A stretch of 64,000 bases of DNA from Pseudomonas fluorescens (GCF_902497775.2 NZ_OZ024668.1:4510326-4574325), one strand, 5' to 3'; counted from the stretch's first letter, positions 17,266-27,506 are shown. Made by a program: numbers and translations. The notes: generated by a model from the letters alone, not told the origin.

Positions 17266-18081
17266 TTACTTGCGGGCCTGCTCGTACAACGGCATCACCT
17301 TCGGAATCGCCGCCTGCAACGCAGACTGACGGCTGGCCGAGGCCGGGTGGGTACTCATGAACTCCGGCTGCGAACCGCCCGAGGCCTGGGCCATCTTGTC
17401 CCATAGGCTGATTGCCGCATTCGGGTTGTAGCCGGCACGGGCGGCCAGCTCCAGGCCGATCAGGTCGGCTTCGTTTTCGTTGGCACGGCTGTTGGGCAGG
17501 GTCATGCTGTACTGCACCACGGTGTCGGCAATCGCCATGCTGTCCTGGCCCAGGCCCAGCAAGGCACCGGCGCCCTGGCGAGCCATCTGCACGCCATAGG
17601 CCTTGGACATCGCTTCACGACCATGCTCGCGCAGGGCGTGGGCGATTTCATGACCCATGACTGCAGCGAGCTCGTCGTCAGTCAGCTTGAGCTTTTCGAT
17701 CAGGCCGCTGTAGACAAAGATCTTGCCGCCAGGCCCGCAGTTGGCGTTGAGCTCGTCGCTCTTGATCAGGTTCACTTCCCAGTTCCACTGCGCCGAATCC
17801 GGGCGGAACTGCGGCGCCTGGGCAATCAGACGGTTGGCGATAGCCTGCACACGCTTGGCATTGGCGCTGCTCTTGTCGAGCACACCCTTGCTCGACGCCT
17901 CGCCCAGGGTTTGCTGGTACGACTGGGCATACATCTGGTTGACTTCATCGGTCGACAACATGCTGAACATGTATTGCTTACGCTCGACACCCACGGCGCC
18001 GCCGCTGGTGGTGTTCACCGCCTGGCAGCCAGCGAGCAGGACGCTGGCGCTCAATGCACCGATTACAAATGACTTACGCAT
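17266..18081 (-). CDS. M48-family metalloprotease lipoprotein (BepA/LoiP-like)
   Basis: A 271-residue protein with a lipoprotein signal (LSASVLLAGC, lipidated Cys at about residue 19). The zinc site is HEIAH near 144, and the third ligand motif NENEADLIG is near 203, so the active site is complete. Members degrade misfolded outer-membrane proteins in the periplasm. The ATG at 18081 has GGGAG seven bases upstream; an in-frame ATG seven codons earlier is possible but lacks a signal sequence advantage. It is divergent from the chemoreceptor gene. Confidence 0.9.
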   Translation of the reverse strand: MRKSFVIGALSASVLLAGCQAVNTTSGGAVGVERKQYMFSMLSTDEVNQMYAQSYQQTLGEASSKGVLDKSSANAKRVQAIANRLIAQAPQFRPDSAQWNWEVNLIKSDELNANCGPGGKIFVYSGLIEKLKLTDDELAAVMGHEIAHALREHGREAMSKAYGVQMARQGAGALLGLGQDSMAIADTVVQYSMTLPNSRANENEADLIGLELAARAGYNPNAAISLWDKMAQASGGSQPEFMSTHPASASRQSALQAAIPKVMPLYEQARK

Positions 18082-18237
18082 GAAAACACTCCCTTCGAAC
18101 ATGCCGCGTATCCTAGGCCGACTCGGTTGAGCCCGCCATATCCGTGATGAAGATTTCTCCAGACGGTGCTCATGCTTTCGCCCCGCCGGGCCGATAACGC
18201 AAGGCAGACGCCTTTCCTTGCGCTTGGAGCCCCCTTC

Positions 18238-20379
18238 ATGAAGTTCCGGTCGATCCAGTTTTCCGTCGCTGCCCTTGCCGGCGCCATTGTCCTGAGCATT
18301 GTCGCCGCCCTGGTGCTCTACGCCGTGTATTCCGGTGAACGTACCCAGGAGCTGGTGCAAAGCCGCACCCAGCAGCAGTTCGAGGCAGTGATCGAGCAGC
18401 GCCTGACCGCCCTGGCGCGGACCCAGGTCAGCGAGATCCAGCGCGGCCTGGAAGCACCGCTGCTGATAGCCAAGGGCCTGGCCACCAGCAACGCCATGCT
18501 CGGCATGCCGGATGCCAGCGGCAAGCCGCTGCTGAAGATCGAACGCGAACAACTGATCGCCCTGCTCAAGCAGACGGCGCTGACCAACCCGCTGATCCTC
18601 GGCACCTACCTGGGCTGGGAAACCAATGCCCTGGACCACGATGACGCCCGCTTCGTCGGCACGTCAGTCATCGGTATCGACAGCGCCACCGGGCGCTTTC
18701 TGCCCTGGTGGTTCCGCAACGAAGACGGCAGCCTGGGCCTGGACAAGCTGGCCGACGTCAACGACCAGACCATCCTCGCCACTGGTGTGCGCACCAGTGA
18801 ATATTACCTGTGCCCACGGGATTCGAAGAAAGCCTGCGTGATCGACCCAGCGCCTTATAAAGTAGGCGACAAGGTGGTAATGCTCGCCTCGTTCGTCGAG
18901 CCGATCATGATCGACGGCAAGTTCCAGGGCATCGCTGGCGCCGACCTGTCGGTGAACTTCATTCAGGAACTGCTCAATACCGCCGACCGCCAGCTCTATG
19001 ACGGTGCCGGCGAACTGGCGCTGGTGTCCGGCAACGGCCGCCTGGTGGCCTTTACCAAGGACCCGAGCAAGTTCGGCGAGAAAGCCAGCGACGTCCTCGA
19101 CGCCAATGCCGCCGGCACCCTGGCGCAACTGAGCGGCGAAAACCTGCACTACGAAGTCGATCAGGCAGCCGGCCGCATCGAGCTGTACCTGCCCTTCAAG
19201 ATCGCCCATACCGACGCGCGCTGGACCTTGCTGCTGGAACTGCCGATCAGCGCGGTGATGGCCGATGTCGAGAAGCTGCAAAGCGACCTCAGTGCCCAGC
19301 GCCGTACCGACATCACCGGCATGACGGTCGTCGGCCTGGGCATCGCGGCCCTTGGCCTGCTGGTGATCTGGCTGTTGGCCCACGGTATTGCCCGGCCACT
19401 GCGGCAGATGGTGGCGATGCTCGACGACATCGCCCAGGGCGAAGGCGACCTGACTCGCCGCCTGAGCAGCGACCGTGCCGACGAACTGGGCTCGATCGCC
19501 ACGGGCTTCAACACCTTCCTGAGCAAGCTGCAGGCGATGATCAGCCAGGTGGTGGCCTCGGTGCAGAAGGTCAGCGACTCCTCCGAGCACACCGCCGATA
19601 TCGCCATCCGCACCAACCAGGGCGTGCACAAGCAAATGGCCGAGATCGACCTGGTGGCCACCGCCGTGCACGAGATGACTGCCACCGCCCAGGACGTGGC
19701 GCGCAATGCCACCCATGCCGCCCAGGCGGCTAGCAACGCTGACCAGGCAGCGCATCAGGGCCTGGCCATTGTGCGCGATACGTCCAGCTCGATCAGCGCC
19801 CTGGCCGAGGAAATCGGCCGCGCAGTCGGCGTGGTGCAAACCCTGGCCCGCGACAGCGAGAACATCAACGCCATCCTCACTGCCATTCGTGCGATCGCCG
19901 AGCAGACCAACCTGCTGGCGCTCAACGCCGCCATCGAGGCAGCCCGCGCTGGTGAACAGGGCCGTGGTTTTGCCGTGGTGGCCGACGAGGTGCGCAACCT
20001 GGCACAGAAAACCCAGCAGGCCACTGAAGAAATCCAGCAGATGATCCAGCAACTGCAGCAGGGTACCCGCGATGTAGTGCGGGTGATGGAAGACAGCCAG
20101 GGCAAGACCGACGACAGCGTGCAACAGGCCGCGCGCGCCGCCCAGGCACTGGAGAGCATTACCCAGGCGGTGTCGGTGATCAACGACATGAACACGCAGA
20201 TTGCCAGTGCCGCCGAAGAGCAGAGCGCGGTGGCCGAAGACATCAACCGCAATGTGATCAATATCGGCCAGGTGGCCAACGAGGTGGCTGGCGGCGCAGA
20301 TGAGTCGAGCACCGCCAGTGCCGAACTGACCAAGCTGGCCGAGCAGCAGCGGCGTTTGATCAATCAGTTCAGGGTGTGA
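18238..20379 (+). CDS. Methyl-accepting chemotaxis protein (dCache sensor)
   Basis: A 713-residue chemoreceptor. Transmembrane helix 1 is at about 10-32, a roughly 320-residue periplasmic double-Cache domain follows (with [11 protein letters not shown] as a probable ligand-pocket segment near 160), then helix 2 near 362-382 and a HAMP domain to about 437. The cytoplasmic signalling domain has the conserved tip [20 protein letters not shown] near 554. The ATG at 18238 has GGAG eight bases upstream; the frame extends 24 codons further upstream but the membrane helix begins just after this ATG. The ligand is unknown; dCache receptors of this genus often bind amino acids, amines or organic acids. 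Confidence 0.9.
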   Translation: MKFRSIQFSVAALAGAIVLSIVAALVLYAVYSGERTQELVQSRTQQQFEAVIEQRLTALARTQVSEIQRGLEAPLLIAKGLATSNAMLGMPDASGKPLLKIEREQLIALLKQTALTNPLILGTYLGWETNALDHDDARFVGTSVIGIDSATGRFLPWWFRNEDGSLGLDKLADVNDQTILATGVRTSEYYLCPRDSKKACVIDPAPYKVGDKVVMLASFVEPIMIDGKFQGIAGADLSVNFIQELLNTADRQLYDGAGELALVSGNGRLVAFTKDPSKFGEKASDVLDANAAGTLAQLSGENLHYEVDQAAGRIELYLPFKIAHTDARWTLLLELPISAVMADVEKLQSDLSAQRRTDITGMTVVGLGIAALGLLVIWLLAHGIARPLRQMVAMLDDIAQGEGDLTRRLSSDRADELGSIATGFNTFLSKLQAMISQVVASVQKVSDSSEHTADIAIRTNQGVHKQMAEIDLVATAVHEMTATAQDVARNATHAAQAASNADQAAHQGLAIVRDTSSSISALAEEIGRAVGVVQTLARDSENINAILTAIRAIAEQTNLLALNAAIEAARAGEQGRGFAVVADEVRNLAQKTQQATEEIQQMIQQLQQGTRDVVRVMEDSQGKTDDSVQQAARAAQALESITQAVSVINDMNTQIASAAEEQSAVAEDINRNVINIGQVANEVAGGADESSTASAELTKLAEQQRRLINQFRV

Positions 20380-20391
20380 CCCGCGATGCTT

Positions 20392-21015
20392 TTAGGCCGG
20401 GGTCAAGCACTCCGGCCCATTGAGCTTCGGATCATTGACCATATTGGCCAGCACCCGCTCACGCAGCGCTGCCTGGCTGCTCGCCAGCAGCTCGTACAAG
20501 CGCGCTGGCGGGGTTTCGGGATCAAGCCAGGTCGCCTGCCCGGCCGCATCGAGAATCAGCGGCCGGCGCTGGCTCATCGCCGCCTGGGTCACCACTGCGG
20601 TACTCAGCCAGACCTGATCCTGTACCGGATACGCCTCCCAGATCGCGGCAAAAAACAGCGAAGAGCCCTCCCCCGGTGTCAGCCAGTAGGGCCGCTTGCG
20701 CTGGGTACCGCGCCATTCGTAAAACCCGTTGGCCGGCAGCAGGCAGCGGCGCAGGCGAAACGCTTCACGGAACATGGGCTGTTCGGCCAGGGTTTCGGCC
20801 CGGGCATGGGCCGGGGTGCGCGACAGGTCGGTGAGCCAGGCCGGGGTCAACCCCCAGCGCGCCCGCGCCAGCTCCATCTGGCCGTCCTCGAGACGGCGCT
20901 GGATCAGCACCGAGGCGCCGGGGGAGATATTCCATTGTGCCTGCTGGTCACTGGGGAATCCCGGCAAGGCAGCAAAGGCCGCAGACCAGCGAAACAGCGC
21001 ATAACGTCCACACAT
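20392..21015 (-). CDS. SRAP/YedK-HMCES family abasic-site processing protein
   Basis: A 207-residue protein beginning MCGRYALF; after Met removal, Cys2 is the nucleophile that forms a thiazolidine link with abasic sites in single-stranded DNA. The family motif LLPANGFYEWRG (about residue 95) with its catalytic Glu is present. It protects AP sites during replication. It is the last gene of a three-gene minus-strand run with the DUF2007 and CPxCG genes, 12 bp after the DUF2007 stop, and ends 12 bp from the convergent chemoreceptor gene. Confidence 0.9.
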   Translation of the reverse strand: MCGRYALFRWSAAFAALPGFPSDQQAQWNISPGASVLIQRRLEDGQMELARARWGLTPAWLTDLSRTPAHARAETLAEQPMFREAFRLRRCLLPANGFYEWRGTQRKRPYWLTPGEGSSLFFAAIWEAYPVQDQVWLSTAVVTQAAMSQRRPLILDAAGQATWLDPETPPARLYELLASSQAALRERVLANMVNDPKLNGPECLTPA

Positions 21016-21027
21016 GAGGGCAAAAAC

Positions 21028-21288
21028 CTAGCAAATCAGGGTTCCGGGGATGTTCTCCGGTTCGTCGCCCGCAAGTGGCTGGGCGCTATTGTACGCGGCG
21101 ATCAGCTCGCGTGCGCAGGCGGCCTGCTCATCGGCCACTGCCAGGCCAAGCAATCCGTGCATCGGCAGATCGCCCATGGCCCCCATCAGGTCGCGGCCGA
21201 CCAAGTGCACGGTGATGCCTTCGCTGGCAAGCATACCGATGAGCATTTGCGCCTCCAGCAGGCTTTCAGGGTCGTAGATTCGCTGCAT
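21028..21288 (-). CDS. DUF2007 family small protein
   Basis: An 86-residue cytoplasmic protein beginning MQRIYDPESLLEAQMLIGMLASEGI. This matches the DUF2007 pattern, a small ferredoxin-like fold sometimes called putative signal-transducing protein. The start ATG overlaps the stop of the upstream CPxCG gene (TGATG), so the two are translationally coupled. Function unknown. Confidence 0.82.
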   Translation of the reverse strand: MQRIYDPESLLEAQMLIGMLASEGITVHLVGRDLMGAMGDLPMHGLLGLAVADEQAACARELIAAYNSAQPLAGDEPENIPGTLIC

Positions 21289-21470
21289 CAGTCATTCTCA
21301 CCATAAACGTCCAGCATCCATTCCTCGCCATGCACCTGCAGCACGAACCTGATCGGCTTGCAGCACACCTGGCAGTCCTCGATGTACTCCTGGTCGCCAC
21401 CCGACAGATCCACCGTCGTCTCGACTTCTTCACCACAATAAGGACAATCGTAGATCGCTGGTTCCAGCAT
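21288..21470 (-). CDS. CPxCG-motif cysteine-rich zinc-ribbon protein
   Basis: A 60-residue protein with two Cys pairs, CPYCG near residue 9 and CQVCC near 34, forming a probable zinc ribbon. It matches the conserved gammaproteobacterial CPXCG small-protein family of unknown function. It is first in the run with the DUF2007 and SRAP genes. Confidence 0.85.
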   Translation of the reverse strand: MLEPAIYDCPYCGEEVETTVDLSGGDQEYIEDCQVCCKPIRFVLQVHGEEWMLDVYGEND

Positions 21471-21591
21471 CGCGGCCTCCCGAGTGACTTGTGCGTATAA
21501 TTGCCGGTCTATTTACAGGCCCTGAGTGTGTCTGAGCCGTTTTTCAGACCCCGGCCCTACCTATTACCCTAGCCGTTTCCAACAAGAGAGC

Positions 21592-22758
21592 ATGATGGGC
21601 GAATTCGATGCCATCCGACCGTACGACGACGCTGAAGTCCCTGCCGTTCTGGCACGGCTGCTCAGCGACCCGGCATTCCTCGATATCCTCACCCACTTCC
21701 GCTTCCCGCGCATGGCCGGGGCTTTCGGCTGGCTGCTCAAGCCGCTGATCGCCCGGCGCCTGCGCAAAGAGTTTGCCGGGGTCAGTTGCGTTTCGACCCT
21801 GCAGGACAAGGTCGAGTACTACGTCGACCATACCATCGAGCGGGCGACGGACGGCGTGACCTACACCGGCGTCGAGCAGCTCAAGGCCGGTACCGCCTAC
21901 CTGTTCCTGGCCAACCATCGCGATATCGTCATGGACCCGGCCTTCGTCAACTATGCCGTGTACCACGCCGGCCTGCCGACCCCGCGCATCGCCATCGGCG
22001 ACAATCTGCTGCAAAAGCCGTTCGTCAGCGACATGATGCGTCTGAACAAGAGCTTTATCGTGCACCGCTCGATCACCGGGCGCCGGGAAAAGCTTGCGGC
22101 TTATCAACTGCTATCGGCCTACATCAACCACTCGATCCGCAACGACGGCCAGTCGATCTGGATCGCCCAGGCTGAAGGCCGGGCCAAGGATGGTGATGAC
22201 CGTACCGATTCGGCGATCCTGAAAATGTTCCACATGAGCCGCAAGGACGAACCGTTCGGCGCCGTGATCCAGTCGCTGAACCTGAGCCCGGTGTCGATCA
22301 GCTACGAGTACGACCCGTGCGACCAGGCCAAGGCCCGCGAGCTGTACATCCGCGCCACCACCGGTACTTACAGCAAGGCGCCGGGCGAGGACGACATCAG
22401 CATCGCCCAAGGCATCACCGGCTACAAAGGCCGCGTGCACATCAACTTTGCCCCGCCGGTGACCGAGTTCGTCGAGGACACCAAGCAACTGGCAGCGGAG
22501 ATTGATCGGCAGATTCTGGCCGGCTACCGGTTGTTCCCGGTGCATTACCTGGCCTATGCGCAGTGGACCGGTGTCGACCCGGCACTGCAAGTACCGGCGG
22601 CGGCCAAGGTATTCCCGGCCGATGAACTGGCCCGCGCCCAGGCCGAGTGGCAGCGCCGCCTGGACGCTTGCCCGGCCGAGCAGCGGCCGTACCTGGTGCA
22701 GCAGTATGCGATGCCGGTACGTAACCAGTACCGGGTCAAGGCGGGATTGGCGTTGTAA
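21592..22758 (+). CDS. PlsC-type 1-acyl-sn-glycerol-3-phosphate acyltransferase family protein
   Basis: A 388-residue protein whose central part carries the acyltransferase motif NHRDIVMD (HX4D, near residue 127). A downstream AEGRAKDGDDRTD-like segment near 210 corresponds to the phosphate-binding block. It is longer than housekeeping PlsC and has no clear transmembrane helix apart from a hydrophobic stretch near 45-55. It probably transfers an acyl chain to a lipid acceptor. Two adjacent ATG codons follow an AAGAGAG stretch; I use the first. A REP pair follows the stop. Confidence 0.82.
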   Translation: MMGEFDAIRPYDDAEVPAVLARLLSDPAFLDILTHFRFPRMAGAFGWLLKPLIARRLRKEFAGVSCVSTLQDKVEYYVDHTIERATDGVTYTGVEQLKAGTAYLFLANHRDIVMDPAFVNYAVYHAGLPTPRIAIGDNLLQKPFVSDMMRLNKSFIVHRSITGRREKLAAYQLLSAYINHSIRNDGQSIWIAQAEGRAKDGDDRTDSAILKMFHMSRKDEPFGAVIQSLNLSPVSISYEYDPCDQAKARELYIRATTGTYSKAPGEDDISIAQGITGYKGRVHINFAPPVTEFVEDTKQLAAEIDRQILAGYRLFPVHYLAYAQWTGVDPALQVPAAAKVFPADELARAQAEWQRRLDACPAEQRPYLVQQYAMPVRNQYRVKAGLAL

Positions 22759-22764
22759 ATTTAT

Positions 22765-22815
22765 CGCGGGGCAAGCCCGCCCCCACATTACCGGTGGGAG
22801 CGGGCTTGCCGCGCG
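22765..22815. repeat. REP inverted pair
   Basis: Facing copies of GGGCAAGCCCGC-type REP forming a hairpin, between the convergent acyltransferase and small membrane-protein genes. Confidence 0.87.
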
Positions 22816-22821
22816 AATGGA

Positions 22822-23082
22822 TTACACCCAGGTACTGAACCAGGACAGCAACAAGGCCAACGCCAGGAAGGCAAAGCCGAGAATGTAATAGAAGCGGTTG
22901 ATGCGCAGGCTCATACCATCGACCACCGCTTCATCGGCGGCCATGCCCGCCAGGGTTTGCGCCGTGCGGCGACGGGCGCTGTGCAGCAGCAGGCCGCCCG
23001 GACAGGTCAGCACCAGGGCCAGCAGGTTGATCAGCTTGGCCGGATGGGCGGCAAACAGCCCCCAGATCACTTGCAACGACAT
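22822..23082 (-). CDS. Small conserved membrane protein
   Basis: An 86-residue protein with two predicted transmembrane helices (about 15-33 and 63-82) separated by a charged stretch. GAGG lies seven bases before the ATG. I do not recognise a named family. It stands alone, bounded by a REP hairpin. Confidence 0.72.
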   Translation of the reverse strand: MSLQVIWGLFAAHPAKLINLLALVLTCPGGLLLHSARRRTAQTLAGMAADEAVVDGMSLRINRFYYILGFAFLALALLLSWFSTWV

Positions 23083-23251
23083 CGCAAAACCTCAAAAGAA
23101 GTACATCGATACTTTCGACACGGCGGGCATTCTACCCAAGCGCCGTGCCCCTGCCTGTGCTTTGCGACAAATGACGATTAATTCGCGCCGTCACACGCTC
23201 GTCATCTAGACACGCCACTCTATCGGCCGTCGCCAACCACCGGAGCTTGTC

Positions 23252-23458
23252 ATGCTGCACGCCGAAAACCAGGACCGCCTCTACCTGATCGCCCAGAGCG
23301 ACGAGCAACAGGCACTGATCGACGGCCTGGCGTTCAACGTCCAGGACCGCCAATGGCTGGTGTACTGCGCCCTGGGCGGGCATGCTCATGAGCACCTGCC
23401 CGAGGTCGACGGCCCGACGGGCATCAGCGTACTGGACTTCTACGTCGAAGCCGCCTGA
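23252..23458 (+). CDS. Small hypothetical protein
   Basis: A 68-residue acidic protein (MLHAENQDRLYLIAQSDEQQ) with no signal or membrane segment. GGAG lies six bases before the ATG, and a terminator follows 16 bp after the stop, both favouring a real gene. Function unknown. Confidence 0.7.
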   Translation: MLHAENQDRLYLIAQSDEQQALIDGLAFNVQDRQWLVYCALGGHAHEHLPEVDGPTGISVLDFYVEAA

Positions 23459-23474
23459 AACTCCAGAAAAGCAA

Positions 23475-23512
23475 AAGCCCGATGCCTGCCACGCAGACAT
23501 CGGGCTTTTTGT
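23475..23512. terminator. Bidirectional terminator
   Basis: Stem AAGCCCGATG/CATCGGGCTT with a 13-base loop, followed by TTTTT on the plus strand and flanked by A-rich sequence on the other side. It serves the convergent 68-aa gene and the YajG-like gene. Confidence 0.88.
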
Positions 23513-23521
23513 TGTGCAGGC

Positions 23522-24106
23522 TTATTCGCCGAGGATCTGGCCGATGGCCTGGTCCTTGAACAGACGGGTCAGCGCGTCGCTGAGCACATCACCCACCAGC
23601 TTGGTGTTGGTTTCCTGGTTGGGCGCCATGCCGAAGCGCTGGTCCAGCGAAGCGCCGTAACGGCCACTGTAGCGACGGTTGGCGTTGGCCACGTCAGCCT
23701 TGAAGGTCGCGCCGATGGTGGCTTCGGTCACGTACATGCCCTCTTTGGGCGACTGGTACTTGAGTTCGGCCAGGGTCACGGTCAGCTGTGGCGCGTTGTA
23801 GGCATTTGGTGTCGGGGTGAAGCCCAGCAGGCGCACAGCCGCTTCGGCCTGGGCCTGCAGTTTTGGCAGGATGTCGTTGCCAGTCACGGTAATGGCGCTG
23901 GTTTCAGGGTACAGGCCGCCACGGGTGCCCAGGGTTTGCGAAGCACGGCCATCGACCACCTTGACCACCACCGGCTGGCCATGACCGACCGGTGCCAGTT
24001 GGGCGTTGAGTTTTGGTTGCGGGCTGAGTTGTTGCGGGCTGTGGGCACAACCGGCCAGGGTCAGACTGGTCACCGCGATCAAACCGAACAACAAACGTTG
24101 CAACAT
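23522..24106 (-). CDS. YajG family lipoprotein
   Basis: A 194-residue lipoprotein with lipobox SLTLAGC at about residue 19. The remainder matches YajG-type proteins, with a conserved NAPQLTVTLAELKYQ segment and a C-terminal region ending DQAIGQILGE. It is outer-membrane anchored with unknown function. The ATG at 24106 has GGAG eight bases upstream; the ATG two codons earlier would leave no spacing. Confidence 0.82.
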   Translation of the reverse strand: MLQRLLFGLIAVTSLTLAGCAHSPQQLSPQPKLNAQLAPVGHGQPVVVKVVDGRASQTLGTRGGLYPETSAITVTGNDILPKLQAQAEAAVRLLGFTPTPNAYNAPQLTVTLAELKYQSPKEGMYVTEATIGATFKADVANANRRYSGRYGASLDQRFGMAPNQETNTKLVGDVLSDALTRLFKDQAIGQILGE

Positions 24107-24280
24107 GCTCATCTCTCCAGAATAGGCAGCAAAGGCCGCCAGTATAACCAGCACGGGGCAGCCCAGCTATCGGCGTGCCATTAGTGAATAAGACAGGCAT
24201 GCCCGGCTCCGGTTCGCTGTCACAATCGTTTCATCAGTGCCCGGTTATCCTTGCCTCAGTTCTTCACAGGGATACCCGCC

Positions 24281-24514
24281 ATGTCCTCGCTCCTGGCCCT
24301 GCTGTTCAAACGCAATCCACAACGTTGCTTCGCCCGCCTCGACGCCCTGGGCCATTGCCAGGCCTTCAAGCAGTGCGCGCAGGCCCCGGCGACCAGTGGT
24401 TGGGTGGAAATCAACGAAATTCGCCTGGCCTGGCTCAACCGGCCGCTGCCCGCCAGCGCCCGTGTTTCAAAGCGTGTCAGCGGAAACTGGCTGCAACGCA
24501 GCCTCGCAGCCTGA
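24281..24514 (+). CDS. Small hypothetical protein
   Basis: A 77-residue basic protein (MSSLLALLFKRNPQRCFARL...). AGGGA lies eight bases before the ATG. Two overlapping frames are open here; this one has the best ribosome site and start. No recognised domain; probably a genus-specific conserved protein. Confidence 0.6.
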   Translation: MSSLLALLFKRNPQRCFARLDALGHCQAFKQCAQAPATSGWVEINEIRLAWLNRPLPASARVSKRVSGNWLQRSLAA

Positions 24515-25120
24515 GTTTTGCCTCAATAAAAGTCGCTAATAAAGAGCTTTTCTGCCCGCGACATCGCTATAATCTCCCCCCGATTATAAGGACGTCTCCT
24601 GATCGGGCCTCGCAGTACCGCCAATGCCCAGCATTGCGCCTCCCCCGCACCGCCCACAGAGAGCCTTCCACACAGGTCTTGCACCAGCCAGTGTGCCTGC
24701 GTCATCCGGCCCTCTGCTCTGCCTGAACCTGCCGGGTCTGCCATCGCGCAGTCCATTTTGAGGTTCACGTCTCCAAAAGAGCGTGAAAAAACGGGTTTTC
24801 ACAACTTCACAAGAGTGTGGCGAGCAATGAACAGTCTGGCATGTGCAATAGCACCTAAAGTGTCCCGATCAGCCCTGAACAGCTGGCAACAGCGCTCATC
24901 TCGCATGGGTGACTGAAGCCGGTCCATAACGCACGACGGATACCTTGACCATAAGTCGAATTGCCGCACCGGCTGTAAAATGCGTTCATAGGCAACGCAA
25001 AGCCCGGTTGGCGGTGTCCGCTGAAGTTGCAAAAACTGCGAAGAATCGGACATGGCGATCCTGGCAAGCCAGGGATCCTATGCTGTCAATTTGGTGCTGA
25101 AGATTTTGGAGACGCGTTAC
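24515..25120 (+). promoter_or_regulatory. Long non-coding region with promoter upstream of mqo
   Basis: This 606-bp gap holds no convincing gene. A perfect TATAAT -10 stands at 24568-24573 with a weak -35, giving a potential leader of about 540 nt before the mqo ATG, or a separate small RNA. A short hairpin (GTGAAAA/TTTTCAC) sits near 24783-24801. Short frames here are antisense or lack ribosome sites. Confidence 0.5.
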
Positions 25121-26626
25121 ATGGCGCAGAACGAAGCAGTCGATGTAGTACTGGTAGGGGCAGGCATCATGAGTGCCACCCTGGCCGTACTGCTCAAGGA
25201 ACTCGACCCGGCGATCAAGCTGGAAGTCGTCGAGTTGATGGATTCGGGTGCCGCGGAAAGTTCCAACCCGTGGAACAACGCCGGGACCGGCCATGCCGGG
25301 CTGTGTGAACTGAACTACACGCCACAGGCCGCCGACGGCAGCATCGATATCAAGAAAGCGGTGCATATCAATACCCAGTTCGAGGTGTCCCGGCAGTTCT
25401 GGGCCTACCTGAGCAAGAAAGGCGCGTTCAGCTCGCCACGGGCGTTCATCAACCCCGTGCCGCACCTGAGCTACGTCGAAGGCGAAAAGGGCATCAGCTT
25501 CCTCAAGAAGCGATTCGAGATGCTCAAGCAGCACCACGCCTTCAGCGAAATGGAATACACCGAAGACAAGGCGGTGATGAACGAGTGGATGCCACTGATG
25601 ATGCCGGGTCGCCCTGCCGACCAGCAGATCGCCGCCACCCGCGTCATGAAAGGCACCGACGTCAACTTCGGCGCGCTGACCAACAAGCTGCTCAAGCACC
25701 TGGCCAACGCGCCTGAGGCACAGGTCAAATACTGCAAGAAGGTCACCGGCCTGCGCCGTAACGGCAGTGGCTGGACCGTCAGCATCAAGGACGTCAACAG
25801 CGGCAGCAGCCGTGAAGTCGACGCCCGCTTCGTGTTCCTCGGCGCAGGTGGCGCGGCCCTGCCGCTGCTGCAACTGTCGGGTATAGAAGAGAGCAAGGGC
25901 TTCGGCGGCTTCCCGGTCAGCGGCCAGTGGCTGCGTTGCGACAACCCGGAAGTGGTCAAGCGCCACCAGGCCAAGGTCTACAGCCAGGCCGCGGTAGGTT
26001 CGCCACCGATGTCGGTACCGCATCTGGATACCCGCGTCGTCGACGGCAAGACCTCGCTGCTGTTCGGCCCGTATGCCGGCTTCACCACCAAGTTCCTCAA
26101 GCACGGCTCGTTCCTCGACCTGCCGCTGTCGGTTCGCATGGGCAACATCGGCCCGATGCTGGCCGTGGCCCGCGACAACATGGACCTGACCAAGTACCTG
26201 GTCAGCGAAGTGATGCAGTCGATGGAGCAGCGCCTGGACTCCCTGCGCCGCTTCTACCCCGAGGCCAAGGCCGAGGACTGGCGCCTGGAAGTGGCTGGCC
26301 AGCGCGTGCAGATCATCAAGAAAGACCCGAAAAAAGGCGGCATCCTGCAGTTCGGTACCGAACTGGTTGCAGCCAAGGACGGCTCCCTGGCCGCCCTGCT
26401 CGGCGCTTCGCCAGGTGCTTCGGTGACCGTCTCGATCATGCTGGAACTGATCGAGCGCTGCTTCCCCGAACAGTCCAAGGGCGCCTGGGCTGCCAAGCTC
26501 AAGGAAATTTTCCCGGCGCGGGAAAAGGTCCTGGCCGCCGACGCTGCCCTGTACCACAAGATCAGTGCGTACAACGACGAGGCCCTGGGCCTGGTCGAAA
26601 GCAGCCCGGCACAAAGCTACGCATAA
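25121..26626 (+). CDS. mqo: Malate:quinone oxidoreductase
   Basis: A 501-residue FAD-dependent peripheral membrane enzyme that oxidises malate to oxaloacetate and passes electrons to quinone in the TCA cycle. The FAD Rossmann motif [13 protein letters not shown] is at the N-terminus, followed by the family segment [22 protein letters not shown] near residue 45 and [12 protein letters not shown] in mid-protein. GGAG lies nine bases before ATG 25121; the frame extends upstream but without a better start. A strong terminator follows. Gene order matches mqoB (PA4640) of P. aeruginosa as I recall it. Confidence 0.95.
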   Translation: MAQNEAVDVVLVGAGIMSATLAVLLKELDPAIKLEVVELMDSGAAESSNPWNNAGTGHAGLCELNYTPQAADGSIDIKKAVHINTQFEVSRQFWAYLSKKGAFSSPRAFINPVPHLSYVEGEKGISFLKKRFEMLKQHHAFSEMEYTEDKAVMNEWMPLMMPGRPADQQIAATRVMKGTDVNFGALTNKLLKHLANAPEAQVKYCKKVTGLRRNGSGWTVSIKDVNSGSSREVDARFVFLGAGGAALPLLQLSGIEESKGFGGFPVSGQWLRCDNPEVVKRHQAKVYSQAAVGSPPMSVPHLDTRVVDGKTSLLFGPYAGFTTKFLKHGSFLDLPLSVRMGNIGPMLAVARDNMDLTKYLVSEVMQSMEQRLDSLRRFYPEAKAEDWRLEVAGQRVQIIKKDPKKGGILQFGTELVAAKDGSLAALLGASPGASVTVSIMLELIERCFPEQSKGAWAAKLKEIFPAREKVLAADAALYHKISAYNDEALGLVESSPAQSYA

Positions 26627-26635
26627 CCTGCCGGC

Positions 26636-26666
26636 ATAAAAAAACGCCCTTCGGGGCGTTTTTTAT
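26636..26666 (+). terminator. Rho-independent terminator of mqo
   Basis: Short strong hairpin AACGCCC-TTCG-GGGCGTT flanked by A and T runs on both sides, so it can also act for the convergent PA4642-like gene. Confidence 0.92.
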
Positions 26667-26677
26667 GGGCGCTGGTA

Positions 26678-26968
26678 TCAGCTGCGGGCCTTGTCGATGA
26701 TCTCGATGTACTCGGCGGCGCTGCGCTGATCCTTGATGGCCTCGATAAAGGTCTGGCCGTGCTCGTCCTTGCCGTCAAGGTCATAACCGGCTTCGACGAA
26801 AAAGCCGACATAGCGCTCGAAGTCATCGATGCGCAGGCCGCGATAGCCCTTGATCAGCTTGTGATGCGACGGCGAAGTAACGTTATCGGCCGGCTCGTAC
26901 TGGAGGAACGACTTGATGTAGTCGTCGCTGATCTCATCACCAATCACTTGCTTCTTGTCTTTACGCAT
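26678..26968 (-). CDS. PA4642-family conserved protein
   Basis: A 96-residue acidic protein (MRKDKKQVIGDEISDDYIKSF) with no signal or membrane segment. GGAG lies six bases before ATG 26968; the longer frame upstream is spurious. Position between mqo and hpt matches the conserved gene PA4642. Function unknown. Confidence 0.8.
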   Translation of the reverse strand: MRKDKKQVIGDEISDDYIKSFLQYEPADNVTSPSHHKLIKGYRGLRIDDFERYVGFFVEAGYDLDGKDEHGQTFIEAIKDQRSAAEYIEIIDKARS

Positions 26969-27038
26969 TGCCGACTCCAACTGGACCATCACGGACATTT
27001 TCACAGGTCGGCAGTTTACCCCCGGGCAGCGCCGGCAC

Positions 27039-27506
27039 TCAACGCGCGCGTACGCTGCCGGTGTGCAGATCGGCCCAGATATGGCCATTGGGGTAACTGA
27101 GGAACTGCACATAGACGGTATCGTTGCGCAACAGATCGAGCATCACCCGGTACTGGGCCAGCGGATAGTTGAGCGTCAGGGTCTTGCTTTTGTCGTCGAA
27201 CACCGGCTTTTTCAGGCTTTTGCTTTCGGCATCGAAGCTGATCAATACCTGGCTGATGGTCGCGCCCTTGCTCAGCGGCTTGCCCTTGAGGCGCAGGATC
27301 AACGGCGAAGTGACGGGGATCGGTTGCTGGTTGGACTGGCGCTGATTGCCCACCACCACCGAGTAGCTGGTGACCTGCAGCAACTGCTGCGAATCGGCAG
27401 TTTCCTTGCGCACCCCAAGGTCATCGGGCGGCAGGAACTGGCTGTGCAGGGGCGCTGCGGCCAGCGGCAGGCTCAGCAGGAACAACAGGGGGAAAAGTGC
27501 TCGCAT
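27039..27506 (-). CDS. Secreted hypothetical protein (PA4643-like)
   Basis: A 155-residue protein with a Sec signal (MRALFPLLFLLSLPLAAAPLHS). AGGAG lies six bases before the ATG. The mature part is predicted to be mostly beta and periplasmic. I recognise it by position only; function unknown. Confidence 0.75.
   Translation of the reverse strand: MRALFPLLFLLSLPLAAAPLHSQFLPPDDLGVRKETADSQQLLQVTSYSVVVGNQRQSNQQPIPVTSPLILRLKGKPLSKGATISQVLISFDAESKSLKKPVFDDKSKTLTLNYPLAQYRVMLDLLRNDTVYVQFLSYPNGHIWADLHTGSVRAR

Noticed and set aside
24523-24802. Minus-strand frames upstream of mqo
   Set aside because: No ribosome site and no family resemblance; the region is more likely a leader or small RNA.
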